Shown: positions 53,175 through 62,333, counted from the stretch's first letter. The stretch: DNA of 64,000 nucleotides from an uncultured Alphaproteobacteria bacterium (GCA_903909375.1 CAIVVM010000048.1:62001-126000), one strand, 5' to 3'. Translations and numbers: made by a program. Notes: generated by a model from the sequence alone, not told the origin.

Positions 53175-54176
53175 CTACCCCTCGGTCGGCATCAGCTCCG
53201 TATCCACCGAAGCCTGCATTGCCGGGGCGTAGCGGGATCCTGTGACGGTGTCGCCGTTTACCAACTGATCCACCTGCGCCACCACGGCGTCGGACAGGGT
53301 CACTCCGGACGCCGCCGCATCTTCGCGCATGTGGTCGGGATTGGTCGTGCCGGGGATGGGGACGATGATGTCATCCTTCTGCAGCAGCCAGGCCAGGCAG
53401 AGTTGCGCTGTGGTGCAGCCGGCGTCGCGGGCCAGGGCCTCGAAGTTTCGATAGAGCGCCATGTTGGCCTCGAACGCCGCGCCCTGAAATCTGGGCATGC
53501 CGCGCCGGAAGTCGCCTTCTTCCAGCTTCGCGGGGTCGGTCACGCCACCCGCCAGGAAGCCACGTCCGACCGGCGAGAAGGCCACGAAAGCCACGCCCAG
53601 TTCGCGGCAGGCGTCCAGCACGGCGATCTCGGGGTTCCGCGTCCAGGGCGAGTACTCGGTCTGCAGCGCCGCAATGGGGTGGACGGCGTGGGCCTTGCGC
53701 AGGGTCGGTGCGGAAACCTCCGACAGGCCGATGGAACGGATCTTTCCTGCCGCCACCAGGTCGGCCAGGGCGCCGACGCTATCCTCGATCGGCACCTGAC
53801 GGTCCATCCGGTGCAGGTAGTAGAGGTCGATGACGTCGGTCTTCAGGCGTTTCAGGCTGACCTCGCACAGCGCCTTGATCGTCTCGGGCCGGCCGTCGAT
53901 CCCGCGTTGCGTGCCGGTGGCGTCGGTGATGCCGCACTTGGACGCGAGCACGAACCTGTCGCGATGCGGCCTCAACACCTCGCCCACCAGGGTCTCATTG
54001 TGCCCCAGGCCATAGACCGCCGCCGTGTCGAAGAAGGTATAGCCGGCGTCCAGCGCGCCCAGCAGCACCTGTTCGGCCTGCTCACGGGGCGGCGGGGCGC
54101 CGTAGGCGTGGCTCAGGCTCATGCAGCCCAGACCAATGGCGGATACCTCGAGCGAACCGATGTGGCGTGTCTGCAT
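53175..54176 (-). CDS. aldo/keto reductase
   Basis: 333 residues. NADPH-dependent TIM barrel with the catalytic tetrad Asp, Tyr (DTAAVYG), Lys (LASKCG) and His (YYLHRMD), plus the cofactor loop QTEYSPWTRNPE and VPIPGTTNPDHMREDAAA. The closest known groups are YajO/AKR13-type reductases of aldehydes. It starts at ATG 54176 with GGGAGACAGG upstream. Convergent with the lactonase gene (6-base gap). Confidence 0.94.
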   Translation of the reverse strand: MQTRHIGSLEVSAIGLGCMSLSHAYGAPPPREQAEQVLLGALDAGYTFFDTAAVYGLGHNETLVGEVLRPHRDRFVLASKCGITDATGTQRGIDGRPETIKALCEVSLKRLKTDVIDLYYLHRMDRQVPIEDSVGALADLVAAGKIRSIGLSEVSAPTLRKAHAVHPIAALQTEYSPWTRNPEIAVLDACRELGVAFVAFSPVGRGFLAGGVTDPAKLEEGDFRRGMPRFQGAAFEANMALYRNFEALARDAGCTTAQLCLAWLLQKDDIIVPIPGTTNPDHMREDAAASGVTLSDAVVAQVDQLVNGDTVTGSRYAPAMQASVDTELMPTEG

Positions 54177-54225
54177 TTGCCTGTCTCCCTTTTGCGAGGT
54201 GAGAGGCGGCGTCACGACCCGTGTG

Positions 54226-54885
54226 TCAAGTGCGTCCGACGTGCAGCTCGAGGGTTTCTCCGTCCTGGATCAACACGTCGCCATCGCGCAAAGTCCGGTG
54301 GGGAATCCGATTTTCAACCATCCAGCTGGCGGTTCGCTCCGCCGCCCCGGCTTCGGCATGTTCGGAGCGGAAATGGGGTACGATCGCCGCGTCGATCAAT
54401 CCAAGCCCCTCCCAGACCGGATCAGGTTGATAGCCTTCGGCCAGGACCGCCGGATCATCCATGAGCTCCAGACCCCGCAACGACGGCGCGGCGACACAGG
54501 CCCCGGCGCTCCAGCCGCCATAGATCAGCTGTTCCGCCCAGACGAGGCCCGGCGCTATGGCGTCGAACCCGCTCTGCCGCATGGCTCTTCTCAGCAGAAA
54601 CGCATTGCCGCCGACCGCCCAGACCATCCGCGTGTGCGAGAGTTCTGCCAGCAAAGCCTCGGGTCGACGAAAGTAGGCCCGGAGATCAAGATCATAGGCG
54701 TCCAGGCCCTGGTCCCGGAATTCGGCGATCGGATCGTAGACATGGCGTGCATAGGCCTGTCGCGACGCCATCGGAAGGTCGTCCACCGCGTTGGCGATCA
54801 CGCCGACGCGAGCGCCCGGCCCTGCCATCCGGAGCAGGTGAGCATGGCTGTCACGGGTGCGATTTGAAGCCAGATACAGGCGCAT
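54226..54885 (-). CDS. peptidase S51 family (dipeptidase E-like)
   Basis: 219 residues. The family pattern is clear: MRLYLASNRT, a GVIANAVDDLPM strand, AVGGNAFLLRRAM, and the nucleophile Ser126 in YGGWSAGACVA. The later WEGLGLIDAAIVPHF carries the candidate histidine. It would cleave aspartyl dipeptides or cyanophycin-derived peptides. It lies 49 bases before the aldo-keto reductase on the same strand. Confidence 0.9.
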   Translation of the reverse strand: MRLYLASNRTRDSHAHLLRMAGPGARVGVIANAVDDLPMASRQAYARHVYDPIAEFRDQGLDAYDLDLRAYFRRPEALLAELSHTRMVWAVGGNAFLLRRAMRQSGFDAIAPGLVWAEQLIYGGWSAGACVAAPSLRGLELMDDPAVLAEGYQPDPVWEGLGLIDAAIVPHFRSEHAEAGAAERTASWMVENRIPHRTLRDGDVLIQDGETLELHVGRT

Positions 54886-55041
54886 GGGTTGCTCTACTGT
54901 CCCGGGGCAAGCCCGTCACCCCGCCGGAAAATCAACATTGCCGCCGCGCATCTGGCAGATGCCAGATTGGCATTGGATCAGCCGACCACGATGCGTCATC
55001 AACCGGGCGAAGGCCACGCCCTCCCCCAAGGATCTCTTGCC

Positions 55042-55434
55042 ATGATTTACCTGCGTTTCAGCCTGATCGCGCTGGCCGGCCTTGCACTGGCCTCGTGTGA
55101 CAACGCGGGTTCGGCTCTTAAAACCAGCGCGGGCGACTTCGCAAAGGAAGCGACTCGCACGGCCTCCGGCATGGTGAGCCTCAAGACCGCCTGCACCGTC
55201 GCCGGCCAGAGCGAGGCCTTTTGCGGGTGCGTCGAGGAGCGTCTCGGCGCCAGGCTTGATCCCGCCCAGCTCAAGGGCGTCACCGACGTGGTCTTAGAAG
55301 CCGTCAAGACCGGTACACTGGAGGGCGCAGCGCAGAACGCCACCGCCCTGCCGCCGGAGACCCGCACGGCTCTGGTCCAGTGTGCGGCGCGCGCCACGGT
55401 CGCCGGGGTGGTTGGCGAGTACAGCGGGCAGTAG
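55042..55434 (+). CDS. small lipoprotein, unknown function
   Basis: 130 residues. A lipoprotein signal with the lipobox LASC (cleavage before Cys19) is followed by a helical region with several alanines and four further cysteines (CTVAG, CGCVE, QCAAR). The sequence AFCGCVEERLGARLDPAQLKGVTDVVLEAV resembles short conserved periplasmic proteins of Caulobacterales. No function known. It is convergent with the DUF4180 gene (5-base gap). Confidence 0.6.
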   Translation: MIYLRFSLIALAGLALASCDNAGSALKTSAGDFAKEATRTASGMVSLKTACTVAGQSEAFCGCVEERLGARLDPAQLKGVTDVVLEAVKTGTLEGAAQNATALPPETRTALVQCAARATVAGVVGEYSGQ

Positions 55435-55438
55435 TCGG

Positions 55439-55804
55439 TCAGCCGCCGATGCGGACCGCGAGGGCGTCGAGGTCGTCCAGGAACCAGACGTGAGAGCCCC
55501 GGTTCGATTCCCGGACGAAGTCGCGCAATGCATCGCTGGCCGCGACCGCCTCCGAGATGTCGCCCAGGAACGCGACCTTGAATCCATAGTTGACGAACTT
55601 CTGGATCACCTCGCCGGCGATCCGGGTCTTGAGCGTCAGGAACCCAGGGCCAAGCCGCGACACCGGGATCGCTATGACGCGCGCGCCGGATCCATAGGCA
55701 TCACCGATGACGTCGGCGGCGGCGCGTTCGCCGTCCAGCGGAGGGCCATCGGGTCGGCACAGCCAAACGGACGCCCCCGCGACGAGGGTGACCTGGCCCA
55801 TCAC
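55439..55804 (-). CDS. DUF4180 domain protein
   Basis: 121 residues. The DUF4180 pattern DAYGSGARVIAIPVSRLGPGFLTLKTRIAGEVIQKFVNYGFKVAFLGDI and FVRESNRGSHVWFLDD is visible. The family is small and uncharacterised; it often appears near stress or regulator genes. Its start overlaps the end of the aminotransferase by four bases, so it is the downstream gene of a two-gene operon. Confidence 0.85.
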   Translation of the reverse strand: MMGQVTLVAGASVWLCRPDGPPLDGERAAADVIGDAYGSGARVIAIPVSRLGPGFLTLKTRIAGEVIQKFVNYGFKVAFLGDISEAVAASDALRDFVRESNRGSHVWFLDDLDALAVRIGG

Positions 55805-56949
55805 CCCAGACCCCGTTGGGCGCGCTTCTGGTCAAACCAGGGCTTCAACCTGTCGATCGCGTCCTCGATTTCAGGTGTGGAAACCGCGAAGCTCAGCCGG
55901 ATGAACCGGTGGCCATCGACCGGGTCAAAATCGATCCCCGGCGCCGTGGCGACCCCGGTGTCCTGCAGCAACTGGCGACAAAACCCCAGACTGTCGTTGG
56001 TGAGTTCGCCGACGTCGGCCCAGATGTAGAAAGCGCCGTCGGGCGGGGCGATCCGGTCGAGGCCAAGCGCCGGTAGCGCCTCCAGCAAAAGCTCACGATT
56101 GCGCCGGTAGGTCGCCAGGTGTCCCTCCAGCTCGTCGCGGCAATCCATGGCGACCAGCGCAGCGTGCTGAGCCAGAGCCGGCGGCGTCAGGAACATGGCG
56201 CCCATATAGGCCACAGCGCGGGACGCCTCGCTGCGCGGCACGACCAGCCAGCCCAGCCGCCAGCCGGCCATGCTGAAATACTTCGAGTAGCTGTTCACGA
56301 CGATGGCCTCGGGCGCAAACTCCAGTATCGAGCGGGTCGGCTCCGCGTAGCTGAGGCCGTGATAGATCTCGTCGGAGATGATCCGGATGCCGCGCGCGCG
56401 GCAGACCTCGGCGATCGCCGCCAGTTCCCGGGCCGGGATGACCGTGCCGGTGGGGTTTGCGGGGCTGGCCAGGACCACCCCCGCGGGCGCCGGGTCCAGC
56501 GCCGCCAGGGTCGCCGCCGTCAGCTGAAAGCGGGTTTCCGCGCCGCAGGCGATCTCCAGCGGGACCATGTGCAACGCCTTGACGGTATTGCGATAGGCGA
56601 CATAGCCCGGCCGGGCCATGGCGATCACATCGCCCGGCTTGAAGGTGGACGACAGCGCCAGCACCAGCGCCGGCGAGGCGCCGCAGGTGAGCGTGATCTG
56701 CGCAGGTTCCAGTATCACGCCGTAGACCTCGGCGTAGTGGCGAACGATGCGGGCCTTCAGCGGCGCGCTTTCCCAATAGCCCATGGCCTCGGCGTCGAGC
56801 ACGGCATGCGCCGCCGCAATCGCGGCTTTCGGTGCGCCGGTGGACGGCTGGCCGAACTCCATGTGGATGATCGAGCGGCCCTCGGACTTCAGCCGCTGGG
56901 CCAGTCCGCTGATCGAGATGGCGTAGAAGGGGTCGACCTGCGCGTTCAT
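55801..56949 (-). CDS. class I/II pyridoxal-phosphate aminotransferase
   Basis: 382 residues. Fold-type I enzyme: HMEFGQPSTGAPKAAIAA, TCGASPALVLALSSTF, LASPANPTGTVIPARE, SDEIYHGLSY with the PLP aspartate, and the Schiff-base Lys223 in NSYSKYFSMAGWRLGW. The C-terminal arginine is in FIRLSFAVS. It resembles aspartate or alanine aminotransferases. Divergent from the transporter gene at 57043 with 93 bases between starts. Confidence 0.93.
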   Translation of the reverse strand: MNAQVDPFYAISISGLAQRLKSEGRSIIHMEFGQPSTGAPKAAIAAAHAVLDAEAMGYWESAPLKARIVRHYAEVYGVILEPAQITLTCGASPALVLALSSTFKPGDVIAMARPGYVAYRNTVKALHMVPLEIACGAETRFQLTAATLAALDPAPAGVVLASPANPTGTVIPARELAAIAEVCRARGIRIISDEIYHGLSYAEPTRSILEFAPEAIVVNSYSKYFSMAGWRLGWLVVPRSEASRAVAYMGAMFLTPPALAQHAALVAMDCRDELEGHLATYRRNRELLLEALPALGLDRIAPPDGAFYIWADVGELTNDSLGFCRQLLQDTGVATAPGIDFDPVDGHRFIRLSFAVSTPEIEDAIDRLKPWFDQKRAQRGLG

Positions 56950-57042
56950 CGTATCGCCCTAACCGCAAAGGCGGCGGGGCGCCAAGCGGCTTGACCCCGA
57001 ACGCTCGGGAGGCGAAGCCATTGGTCAACAAGGGGAACGTCT

Positions 57043-58323
57043 GTGACATCCAATACTTCCGTCGTGGCGAAGGCGTCCAACCGCCGCGTGCTGGGCGCCA
57101 GCCTGGTGGGCACAGCGGTAGAGTTCTACGACTTCTACATCTACGCCACGGCGGCGGCGCTGGTGTTCCCGGCGCTGTTCTTCCCCAAATCGTCGGATTC
57201 CGCCCAGCTGCTGCAGAGCTATGCGACCTTTGCGGTGGCCTTCTTCGCCCGGCCTGTGGGCGCCGCCGTATTCGGCCATTTCGGCGACCGGATCGGGCGC
57301 AAGTCGACGCTGGTGGCGTCGCTGATGATGATGGGGGTGTCGACCTTCCTGATCGCCTTCCTGCCCACCTACGCCATGGTGGGCTGGGTAGCGCCGTTCC
57401 TGCTGTGCCTGCTGCGGTTCGGCCAGGGGTTCGGACTGGGCGGCGAGTGGGGCGGCGCGGCCTTGCTGGCGGTGGAGAATGCGCCGCCGGGCTGGCGGGC
57501 GCGATTCGGCATGTTCCCGCAACTTGGGGCGCCTTCGGGCTTCATCGCGGCCAATGGTCTGTTTCTGATTCTGGGCCTGCTCCTGACGTCAGAGGACTTC
57601 CTGGCCTGGGGCTGGAGGCTACCGTTCCTGGCCAGCGCGATCCTGGTGGGGGTGGGTCTTTGGGTGCGCCTGCGGATCGGCGAGACGCCGGCCTTCCAGA
57701 AGGTGCTCACAGACGAGGCGCCCAGCCACGTGCCCATGGCCGAGGTCTTCAAACGCCATCCAGGCGCGCTGCTGGGGGGCACGTTTGCGGCGGTCGCCTG
57801 CTTTGCGATCTTCTATCTGTCGACCGCATTTGCCCTGGGCTACGGCACCACGACGCTCGGTTACAGTCGCGAGACTTTCCTGCAGGTGCAACTGGGCGCG
57901 ATCGTGTTCCTGGCGGCGGGAATCATCGCGGCAGGCTATGCAGCGGACGCCTCGAGCGCACGGCGCGTTTTGATGGCTGGCTGCCTGGGAACCTTGGCCG
58001 TAGGCGCCGCCATGGCGGCCCTGATGGGTTCCGGCTCACTGTTGCTGATCTGGGCGTGGCTGTCGCTGGCCCTGTTCACCATGGGGTTTGTCTACGGGCC
58101 GCTGGGCGCGTTTCTGCCCAGCCTGTTTCCGGCGCGGGTCCGCTACACCGGCGCCTCGATGGTGTTCAACGTAGGCGGCATCATCGGCGGGGGCCTGACC
58201 CCGGTAATTGCCCAGACCCTCGCCAATGGCGGCGGTCTTGCGCCGGTGGGCGGCTATCTGGCGGCGGCAGGGGCGGTCAGTTTTGTCGGACTGCTGATGC
58301 TGCGCAAAACTTTCTCCGACTGA
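57043..58323 (+). CDS. MFS metabolite:proton symporter (MHS family)
   Basis: 426 residues with 12 membrane helices. The MHS family signature is clear: LGASLVGTAVEFYDFYIYATAAALVFPALFFP, FFARPVGAAVFGHFGDRIGRKSTLV (motif A), and QGFGLGGEWGGAALLAVENAP. Typical substrates are shikimate, alpha-ketoglutarate or osmolytes such as proline/betaine. GTG is the start. The transporter lies 6 bases from the convergent TauD gene, with a stem-loop between. Confidence 0.94.
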   Translation: MTSNTSVVAKASNRRVLGASLVGTAVEFYDFYIYATAAALVFPALFFPKSSDSAQLLQSYATFAVAFFARPVGAAVFGHFGDRIGRKSTLVASLMMMGVSTFLIAFLPTYAMVGWVAPFLLCLLRFGQGFGLGGEWGGAALLAVENAPPGWRARFGMFPQLGAPSGFIAANGLFLILGLLLTSEDFLAWGWRLPFLASAILVGVGLWVRLRIGETPAFQKVLTDEAPSHVPMAEVFKRHPGALLGGTFAAVACFAIFYLSTAFALGYGTTTLGYSRETFLQVQLGAIVFLAAGIIAAGYAADASSARRVLMAGCLGTLAVGAAMAALMGSGSLLLIWAWLSLALFTMGFVYGPLGAFLPSLFPARVRYTGASMVFNVGGIIGGGLTPVIAQTLANGGGLAPVGGYLAAAGAVSFVGLLMLRKTFSD

Positions 58324-58340
58324 CGCCGGTCAGACCGGCG
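58324..58340. terminator. stem-loop between convergent transporter and TauD genes
   Basis: CGCCGGT-CAG-ACCGGCG, a perfect 7-bp stem with a 3-base loop, spanning the gap between the stop codons (58323 and 58330). No T-run follows in either direction. It is a terminator candidate by location only. Confidence 0.45.
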
Positions 58341-59205
58341 CCTCACCGGCCACAGTCGTACGGTGCATGACCCGCCGATGGCCGTCGTAGCCGCCCAGCG
58401 CATTGTGCATGGTGCAGCGGTTGTCCCAGATCACCACCATCCCGGGCCGCCAGTGGTGGCGGTAAATGAACCGGTCCTGGACCAGGTGCTTGTAGAGCTC
58501 GGCCAGCAATGGATCGGCCGCGTTGGGCGCCATCCCCTCGATGCCCACCGTGTAGACCGGTGAAATGAACAGCGCCTTGCGACCCGTCACAGGGTGAGTG
58601 CGCACCAGCGGGTGCACATAGGTCTTGTCAGCCTCGGGGCTGACGATGATCGGCATGGCCCGAAGGTGGAGCTCGCGCGAATAGGCGCTGTCGGGACCAT
58701 AGGCCTTGCTGGCGGAATGGATGGCGCGGAGGGAGGCCAGTCTGGCTTTTGTGGCGTCTGGCAGAGCCTCGTAGGCGCTGGCCGCGTCGCAATAGAGGGT
58801 GTCGCCGCCCACCGGGGGGATGATCTCGGAACGCAGGATCGTGGCGGCAGGCGGCTGGGCCTGGAAGCTCCAGTCGGAGTGCCAGTTGCCACCGAAGGGC
58901 GTGACCTTCTCGTCGGGCTCGCGGCGAACCTCCAGGACGTTGGGATGACCTTCCATGGGCTTCACGTAGGGGTCATGGCCGAACGGCCCGAACTGCAGGG
59001 TGAAGGCTTCGAGTTGCTCGAGCGTCAGAGGTTGATCCGGGAACACCAACACCCCGTAGCGCGCCCATGCCGCCTTGATTTCGGCCAGCGCTGGCGGCTC
59101 CAGGGGCCGGGACAGATCAACACCGGTGATCTCTGCGCCGAAGCCTGTTGGCTGCGGCGTCACCGTGATCGCGCGCCCGGCGCTTTTTGCGTCCTGTGGC
59201 ATCAT
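58330..59205 (-). CDS. TauD/TfdA family 2-oxoglutarate-dependent dioxygenase
   Basis: 291 residues. The Fe(II) ligands are His109 and Asp111 (GNWHSDWSF) and the distal His in [10 protein letters not shown]; the 2-oxoglutarate arginine lies in the same C-terminal segment. The N-terminal [15 protein letters not shown] and [18 protein letters not shown] are family typical. Family members split taurine, alkylsulfates or herbicide ethers; the substrate here is unknown. ATG at 59205 was chosen for GGAGG five bases upstream. A perfect CAAACA-N2-TGTTTG palindrome lies in its promoter region. Confidence 0.92.
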   Translation of the reverse strand: MMPQDAKSAGRAITVTPQPTGFGAEITGVDLSRPLEPPALAEIKAAWARYGVLVFPDQPLTLEQLEAFTLQFGPFGHDPYVKPMEGHPNVLEVRREPDEKVTPFGGNWHSDWSFQAQPPAATILRSEIIPPVGGDTLYCDAASAYEALPDATKARLASLRAIHSASKAYGPDSAYSRELHLRAMPIIVSPEADKTYVHPLVRTHPVTGRKALFISPVYTVGIEGMAPNAADPLLAELYKHLVQDRFIYRHHWRPGMVVIWDNRCTMHNALGGYDGHRRVMHRTTVAGEAPV

Positions 59206-59231
59206 TCGTTCCTCCTTCATGGCCCTGCTAT

Positions 59232-59245
59232 CAAACACCTGTTTG
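59232..59245. promoter_or_regulatory. TetR-type operator CAAACA-CC-TGTTTG
   Basis: Perfect 6-bp inverted repeat with 2-base centre between the divergent TauD (start 59205) and cobS (start 59280) genes, 26 bases from the TauD ATG. It is the best of three similar sites, the others being at 27279-27292 and 16932-16945. It probably binds a TetR-like repressor encoded outside the window. Confidence 0.6.
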
Positions 59246-59279
59246 CGTCCGCCACGGCAAGCCTGTAATCGATCCCGCC

Positions 59280-60281
59280 ATGGCTGCTTTTGACTCATCC
59301 GACGACAAACTCCTCGCGCTGGCGCCCGACCGGGAGGTCGATGTGCGCGCCACCTTCGGTGTGGACATCGACATGAAGGCCCCGGCGTTCACCGAGCGGG
59401 ACAGCCATGTTCCGGACGTGGACCCGGCCTACAAGTTCGATCCCGAGACGACGCGGGCGATCCTTGCAGGCTTCGCCTTCGACCGCCGCGTGATGGTGCA
59501 GGGCTATCACGGCACCGGAAAGTCCACCCACATCGAGCAGGTGGCCGCGCGCCTCAACTGGCCGCTGATCCGGGTGAACCTGGACAGCCATGTCAGCCGG
59601 ATCGACCTGGTCGGCAAGGACGCCATCGTCCTTAAGGACGGCAAGCAGATCACCGAATTCCGCGAGGGCATGCTGCCCTGGGCGATCCAGCGGCCCATCG
59701 CCCTGGTGTTCGACGAATACGACGCCGGCCGTCCGGACGTGATGTTCGTGATCCAGCGCGTGCTGGAGGCGCAGGGCAAGCTGACCCTGCTTGACCAGAA
59801 CCGCGTGATCCAGCCCAACAAGTGGTTCCGGCTGTTCTCCACCACCAACACCATCGGTCTGGGCGACACGACCGGGCTCTATCACGGCACCCAGCAGATC
59901 AATCAGGGCCAGATGGACCGCTGGTCGATCGTCACCACGCTCAACTATCTGGCCCACGACGTGGAAGCCGAGATCGTGCTGTCCAAGTCGCCGAACTACC
60001 AGACGGCGGAAGGCAAGCGGACGATCAACGCCATGGTGCGGGTCGCCGACATGACGCGTAACGCCTTCATGAACGGCGACATCTCCACCGTCATGAGCCC
60101 GAGAACCGTGATCACCTGGGCCCAGAACGCCGAGATCTTCGGCGGCGACATCGGCCTGGCGTTCCGGATGACGTTCCTCAACAAGTGCGATGAGCTTGAG
60201 CGCGGCACCGTGGCCGAGTTCTACCAGCGCGCGTTCGGGACAGAACTGCCGGAGAGCACGGCGCGGGTGCGGGTGGCGTAG
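59280..60281 (+). CDS. cobS: cobaltochelatase subunit CobS (AAA+ ATPase)
   Basis: 333 residues. With CobN and CobT it inserts cobalt into hydrogenobyrinic acid a,c-diamide in aerobic B12 synthesis. The Walker A motif is GYHGTGKST (75-83), Walker B is LVFDEYDAG, and sensor sequences are [11 protein letters not shown] and [11 protein letters not shown]. The N-terminal [31 protein letters not shown] is highly conserved in alphaproteobacterial CobS. cobT usually follows directly, but here the next gene is convergent and unrelated. Confidence 0.95.
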   Translation: MAAFDSSDDKLLALAPDREVDVRATFGVDIDMKAPAFTERDSHVPDVDPAYKFDPETTRAILAGFAFDRRVMVQGYHGTGKSTHIEQVAARLNWPLIRVNLDSHVSRIDLVGKDAIVLKDGKQITEFREGMLPWAIQRPIALVFDEYDAGRPDVMFVIQRVLEAQGKLTLLDQNRVIQPNKWFRLFSTTNTIGLGDTTGLYHGTQQINQGQMDRWSIVTTLNYLAHDVEAEIVLSKSPNYQTAEGKRTINAMVRVADMTRNAFMNGDISTVMSPRTVITWAQNAEIFGGDIGLAFRMTFLNKCDELERGTVAEFYQRAFGTELPESTARVRVA

Positions 60282-60301
60282 AGCCTGACGCCCGCTTGGG
60301 A

Positions 60302-61537
60302 TCAGGAGTACCTGACTTCAGCGGCGTCTTGTGTCGCGGTTCCCCTAACCTCACCCAACGCCCACGCCAGATCGGCCAGATAGGTATCCGCCACCTCCAG
60401 ATGGAACGGCGACAGCATCAGGTGCAGGCTCCTGGGCTCGGTGGCCAGGCTGGTGAACCAGCCTCGCTCGCGTAGTTTGGACCAGACGGCCACGCTGTCC
60501 GCCTCGGGATGGTTGAAGGCCAGGATGCCCAGCTTGGGTTGGCCGAGGACCGCAAAGCCCAGCGCCTCGGCGCCCGCCGCGATCTTCGCCCGCGCGGCCG
60601 TGACCTGGCCCTGCTTTTCACGATAGCCGGCCACGCCCAGAAAGTTCATCACCGCCCAGGCCGCCGAGATAGCGCCGCCGGGGCGCGTGCCGGCCAGGGT
60701 GGGGGTGATCATCCGCCCGCCCGGCCAGTCCCTGAAGTCGAAGATCATGAATTTCTGCAGGGCCGCATCGCGGAAGAGGACGGTCGAAGCGCCCTTGGCG
60801 CAGTATCCATACTTGTGAAGGTCGGCGGACATGGACCGCACGCCGGGGACCTCGAAATCGAAAGGCGCGATGTCTTCGCCATTCATGCGGACGAAGGGGG
60901 CGATGTAGCCGCCAACGCAGGCGTCCACATGCAGCCACAGGCCGCGCACCAGGGCCAGGTCCGAAAGCGCCTCGATCGGGTCGATCAGGCCATAGGGGAA
61001 TGAGGGCGCCGAACCCACGATCATCATGGTCGAAGCATCGCACGCCGCCGCCATGGCCGCCGGATCGGCAAGGAAGTCGATGATCGGCGTGCGCCGCACC
61101 TCGATCTCCATGACCGCGGCCGCCTTGTCGAACGCCGGGTGGGCCGATCTGGGCAGGACGATATTGAGCGGTCCGGTGACGCCCTTTTCCTTACGCGCAT
61201 AGTCCCGGGCCGCCTTCACCGCCATGGTGATGGAGTCCGTGCCGCCCGAGGTGATGGCGCCGGACGCGCCCTCCGGCCCATGCAGGAGCGACAGGCCGAA
61301 GCCCACCACTTCGTCCTCCATGCGCTTGAGGCTGGGGAAGGCGGCCGGGCCCAAGCCGTTCTCGGACATGAAGAGGACGTAGGCCTCCTTCTGTACCTGC
61401 TCGACCTCAGGGCCGGCGTTGAACACATAGACGGCGGTTTTTCCATCGCGCCAGGCGACGTCGCCGTTGGCGTAGTCGGCCATGCGGGTCTTGAGAGTTT
61501 GCCAGTCGGTTCCTGCATCGGGGAGAGTGCGTGTCAT
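60302..61537 (-). CDS. pyridoxal-dependent decarboxylase of the sphingosine-1-phosphate lyase type
   Basis: 411 residues. The sequence FPSLKRMEDEVVGFGLSLLHGPEGASGAITSGGTDSITMAVKAARDYAR, LPRSAHPAFDKAAAVM, WLHVDACVGGYIAPF and the Schiff-base Lys242 in SMSADLHKYGYCAKGAS match group II decarboxylases close to Dpl1/sphingosine-1-phosphate lyase. There is no membrane anchor, which is normal for bacterial members. The substrate may be a phosphorylated sphingoid base or an amino acid. Sphingolipids are made by some Caulobacterales, which fits. The ATG at 61537 excludes a poor 14-residue extension. Confidence 0.9.
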   Translation of the reverse strand: MTRTLPDAGTDWQTLKTRMADYANGDVAWRDGKTAVYVFNAGPEVEQVQKEAYVLFMSENGLGPAAFPSLKRMEDEVVGFGLSLLHGPEGASGAITSGGTDSITMAVKAARDYARKEKGVTGPLNIVLPRSAHPAFDKAAAVMEIEVRRTPIIDFLADPAAMAAACDASTMMIVGSAPSFPYGLIDPIEALSDLALVRGLWLHVDACVGGYIAPFVRMNGEDIAPFDFEVPGVRSMSADLHKYGYCAKGASTVLFRDAALQKFMIFDFRDWPGGRMITPTLAGTRPGGAISAAWAVMNFLGVAGYREKQGQVTAARAKIAAGAEALGFAVLGQPKLGILAFNHPEADSVAVWSKLRERGWFTSLATEPRSLHLMLSPFHLEVADTYLADLAWALGEVRGTATQDAAEVRYS

Positions 61538-61547
61538 GCGCGCATAC

Positions 61548-62333
61548 TCACCCGGCAGTCGCCGCGCGCGAAGCCCCATTTCTTCGGATCAGAAGCCATA
61601 CCGCCGCCAGAGCCAGCGCGGCGAACACGACCCCGCCGGGCGCCGGGAACAGCGGCCAGGCCTCGGGCTTCTGCAGAACCACAAGACCGGAGAACGCCAC
61701 AAAGGCCGTCAGCAGCACATTGGGCGCCGCGTGGCCCGCCGCGGCGCCAAGCCAGGACCCGCTCCGCTCGACAAACCGGGTCAGCAGTTCACGGTAGATG
61801 AGGCAGGCGATCACGAAGACGACCAGCATCAACGGCGGCGCGGCCTCCAGATCCGGGAAGAGGCCGACCTTCAGGAATGTCGGGATCAGGTGCCAGGCGG
61901 CCCAGACCAGGCCCAGGATCAGCACGCCGATTCGCCGGCCAAACGCCTTCAGGGCCAAGGCCAGTCCACCGCCGGCCCAGCCGAGTTCCTCTAGCACGCT
62001 GGTCAGCAAAGTAGCTCCGATCAGGGTCGCCGCGTCCGGCGGTGTCCGGACCTGGCCGCTGAACCCCGCAGCGCCGGCCAGCAACGCAACCGCCAGCGCC
62101 AGCCCTGCGACGGAAAGCGTGATCAGGCCCGCCAAACCAACTTCGCGCCACCGGATCGGGCCGTCCCGTTTGCCCAGACCCCAGTTGAGGACAAGGCCGG
62201 CCAGAGCCGGGCTGAGGATCATCGCCAGCTTGCCCAGATCTCCTACCCGGGGATCGTCCAGCGCCATCAGTCCGCCCGGCAGCGCCAGAACGATAAGGCA
62301 AAACAACAGGAACCTTGCTTTTGCGGCCATCAT
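61548..62333 (-). CDS. CPBP-family intramembrane protease-like protein
   Basis: 261 residues with about eight membrane helices. The CPBP (Abi) motifs are TSVLEELGWAGGGLAL (EE dyad), WAAWHLIPTF and GHAAPNVLL (histidines). The arginine that usually ends motif 1 (EExxxR) is replaced by alanine-glycine here, so activity is uncertain; EELGW-type members often keep it. The family includes the Rce1 prenyl-protease and bacteriocin-immunity proteins. It lies 10 bases upstream of the decarboxylase start on the same strand and is probably co-transcribed. Confidence 0.83.
   Translation of the reverse strand: MMAAKARFLLFCLIVLALPGGLMALDDPRVGDLGKLAMILSPALAGLVLNWGLGKRDGPIRWREVGLAGLITLSVAGLALAVALLAGAAGFSGQVRTPPDAATLIGATLLTSVLEELGWAGGGLALALKAFGRRIGVLILGLVWAAWHLIPTFLKVGLFPDLEAAPPLMLVVFVIACLIYRELLTRFVERSGSWLGAAAGHAAPNVLLTAFVAFSGLVVLQKPEAWPLFPAPGGVVFAALALAAVWLLIRRNGASRAATAG

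Noticed and set aside
52052-54464. Long plus- and minus-strand frames overlapping the lactonase and aldo-keto reductase
   Set aside because: They are shadows in a high-GC region with no motifs; the MBL and AKR frames carry all catalytic residues.
7024-59165. Other GCGTCAC or GTGACG strings (for example near 7024, 54212 and 59155)
   Set aside because: They occur singly inside genes or without a matching second arm, so they are not copies of the 16-bp operator.
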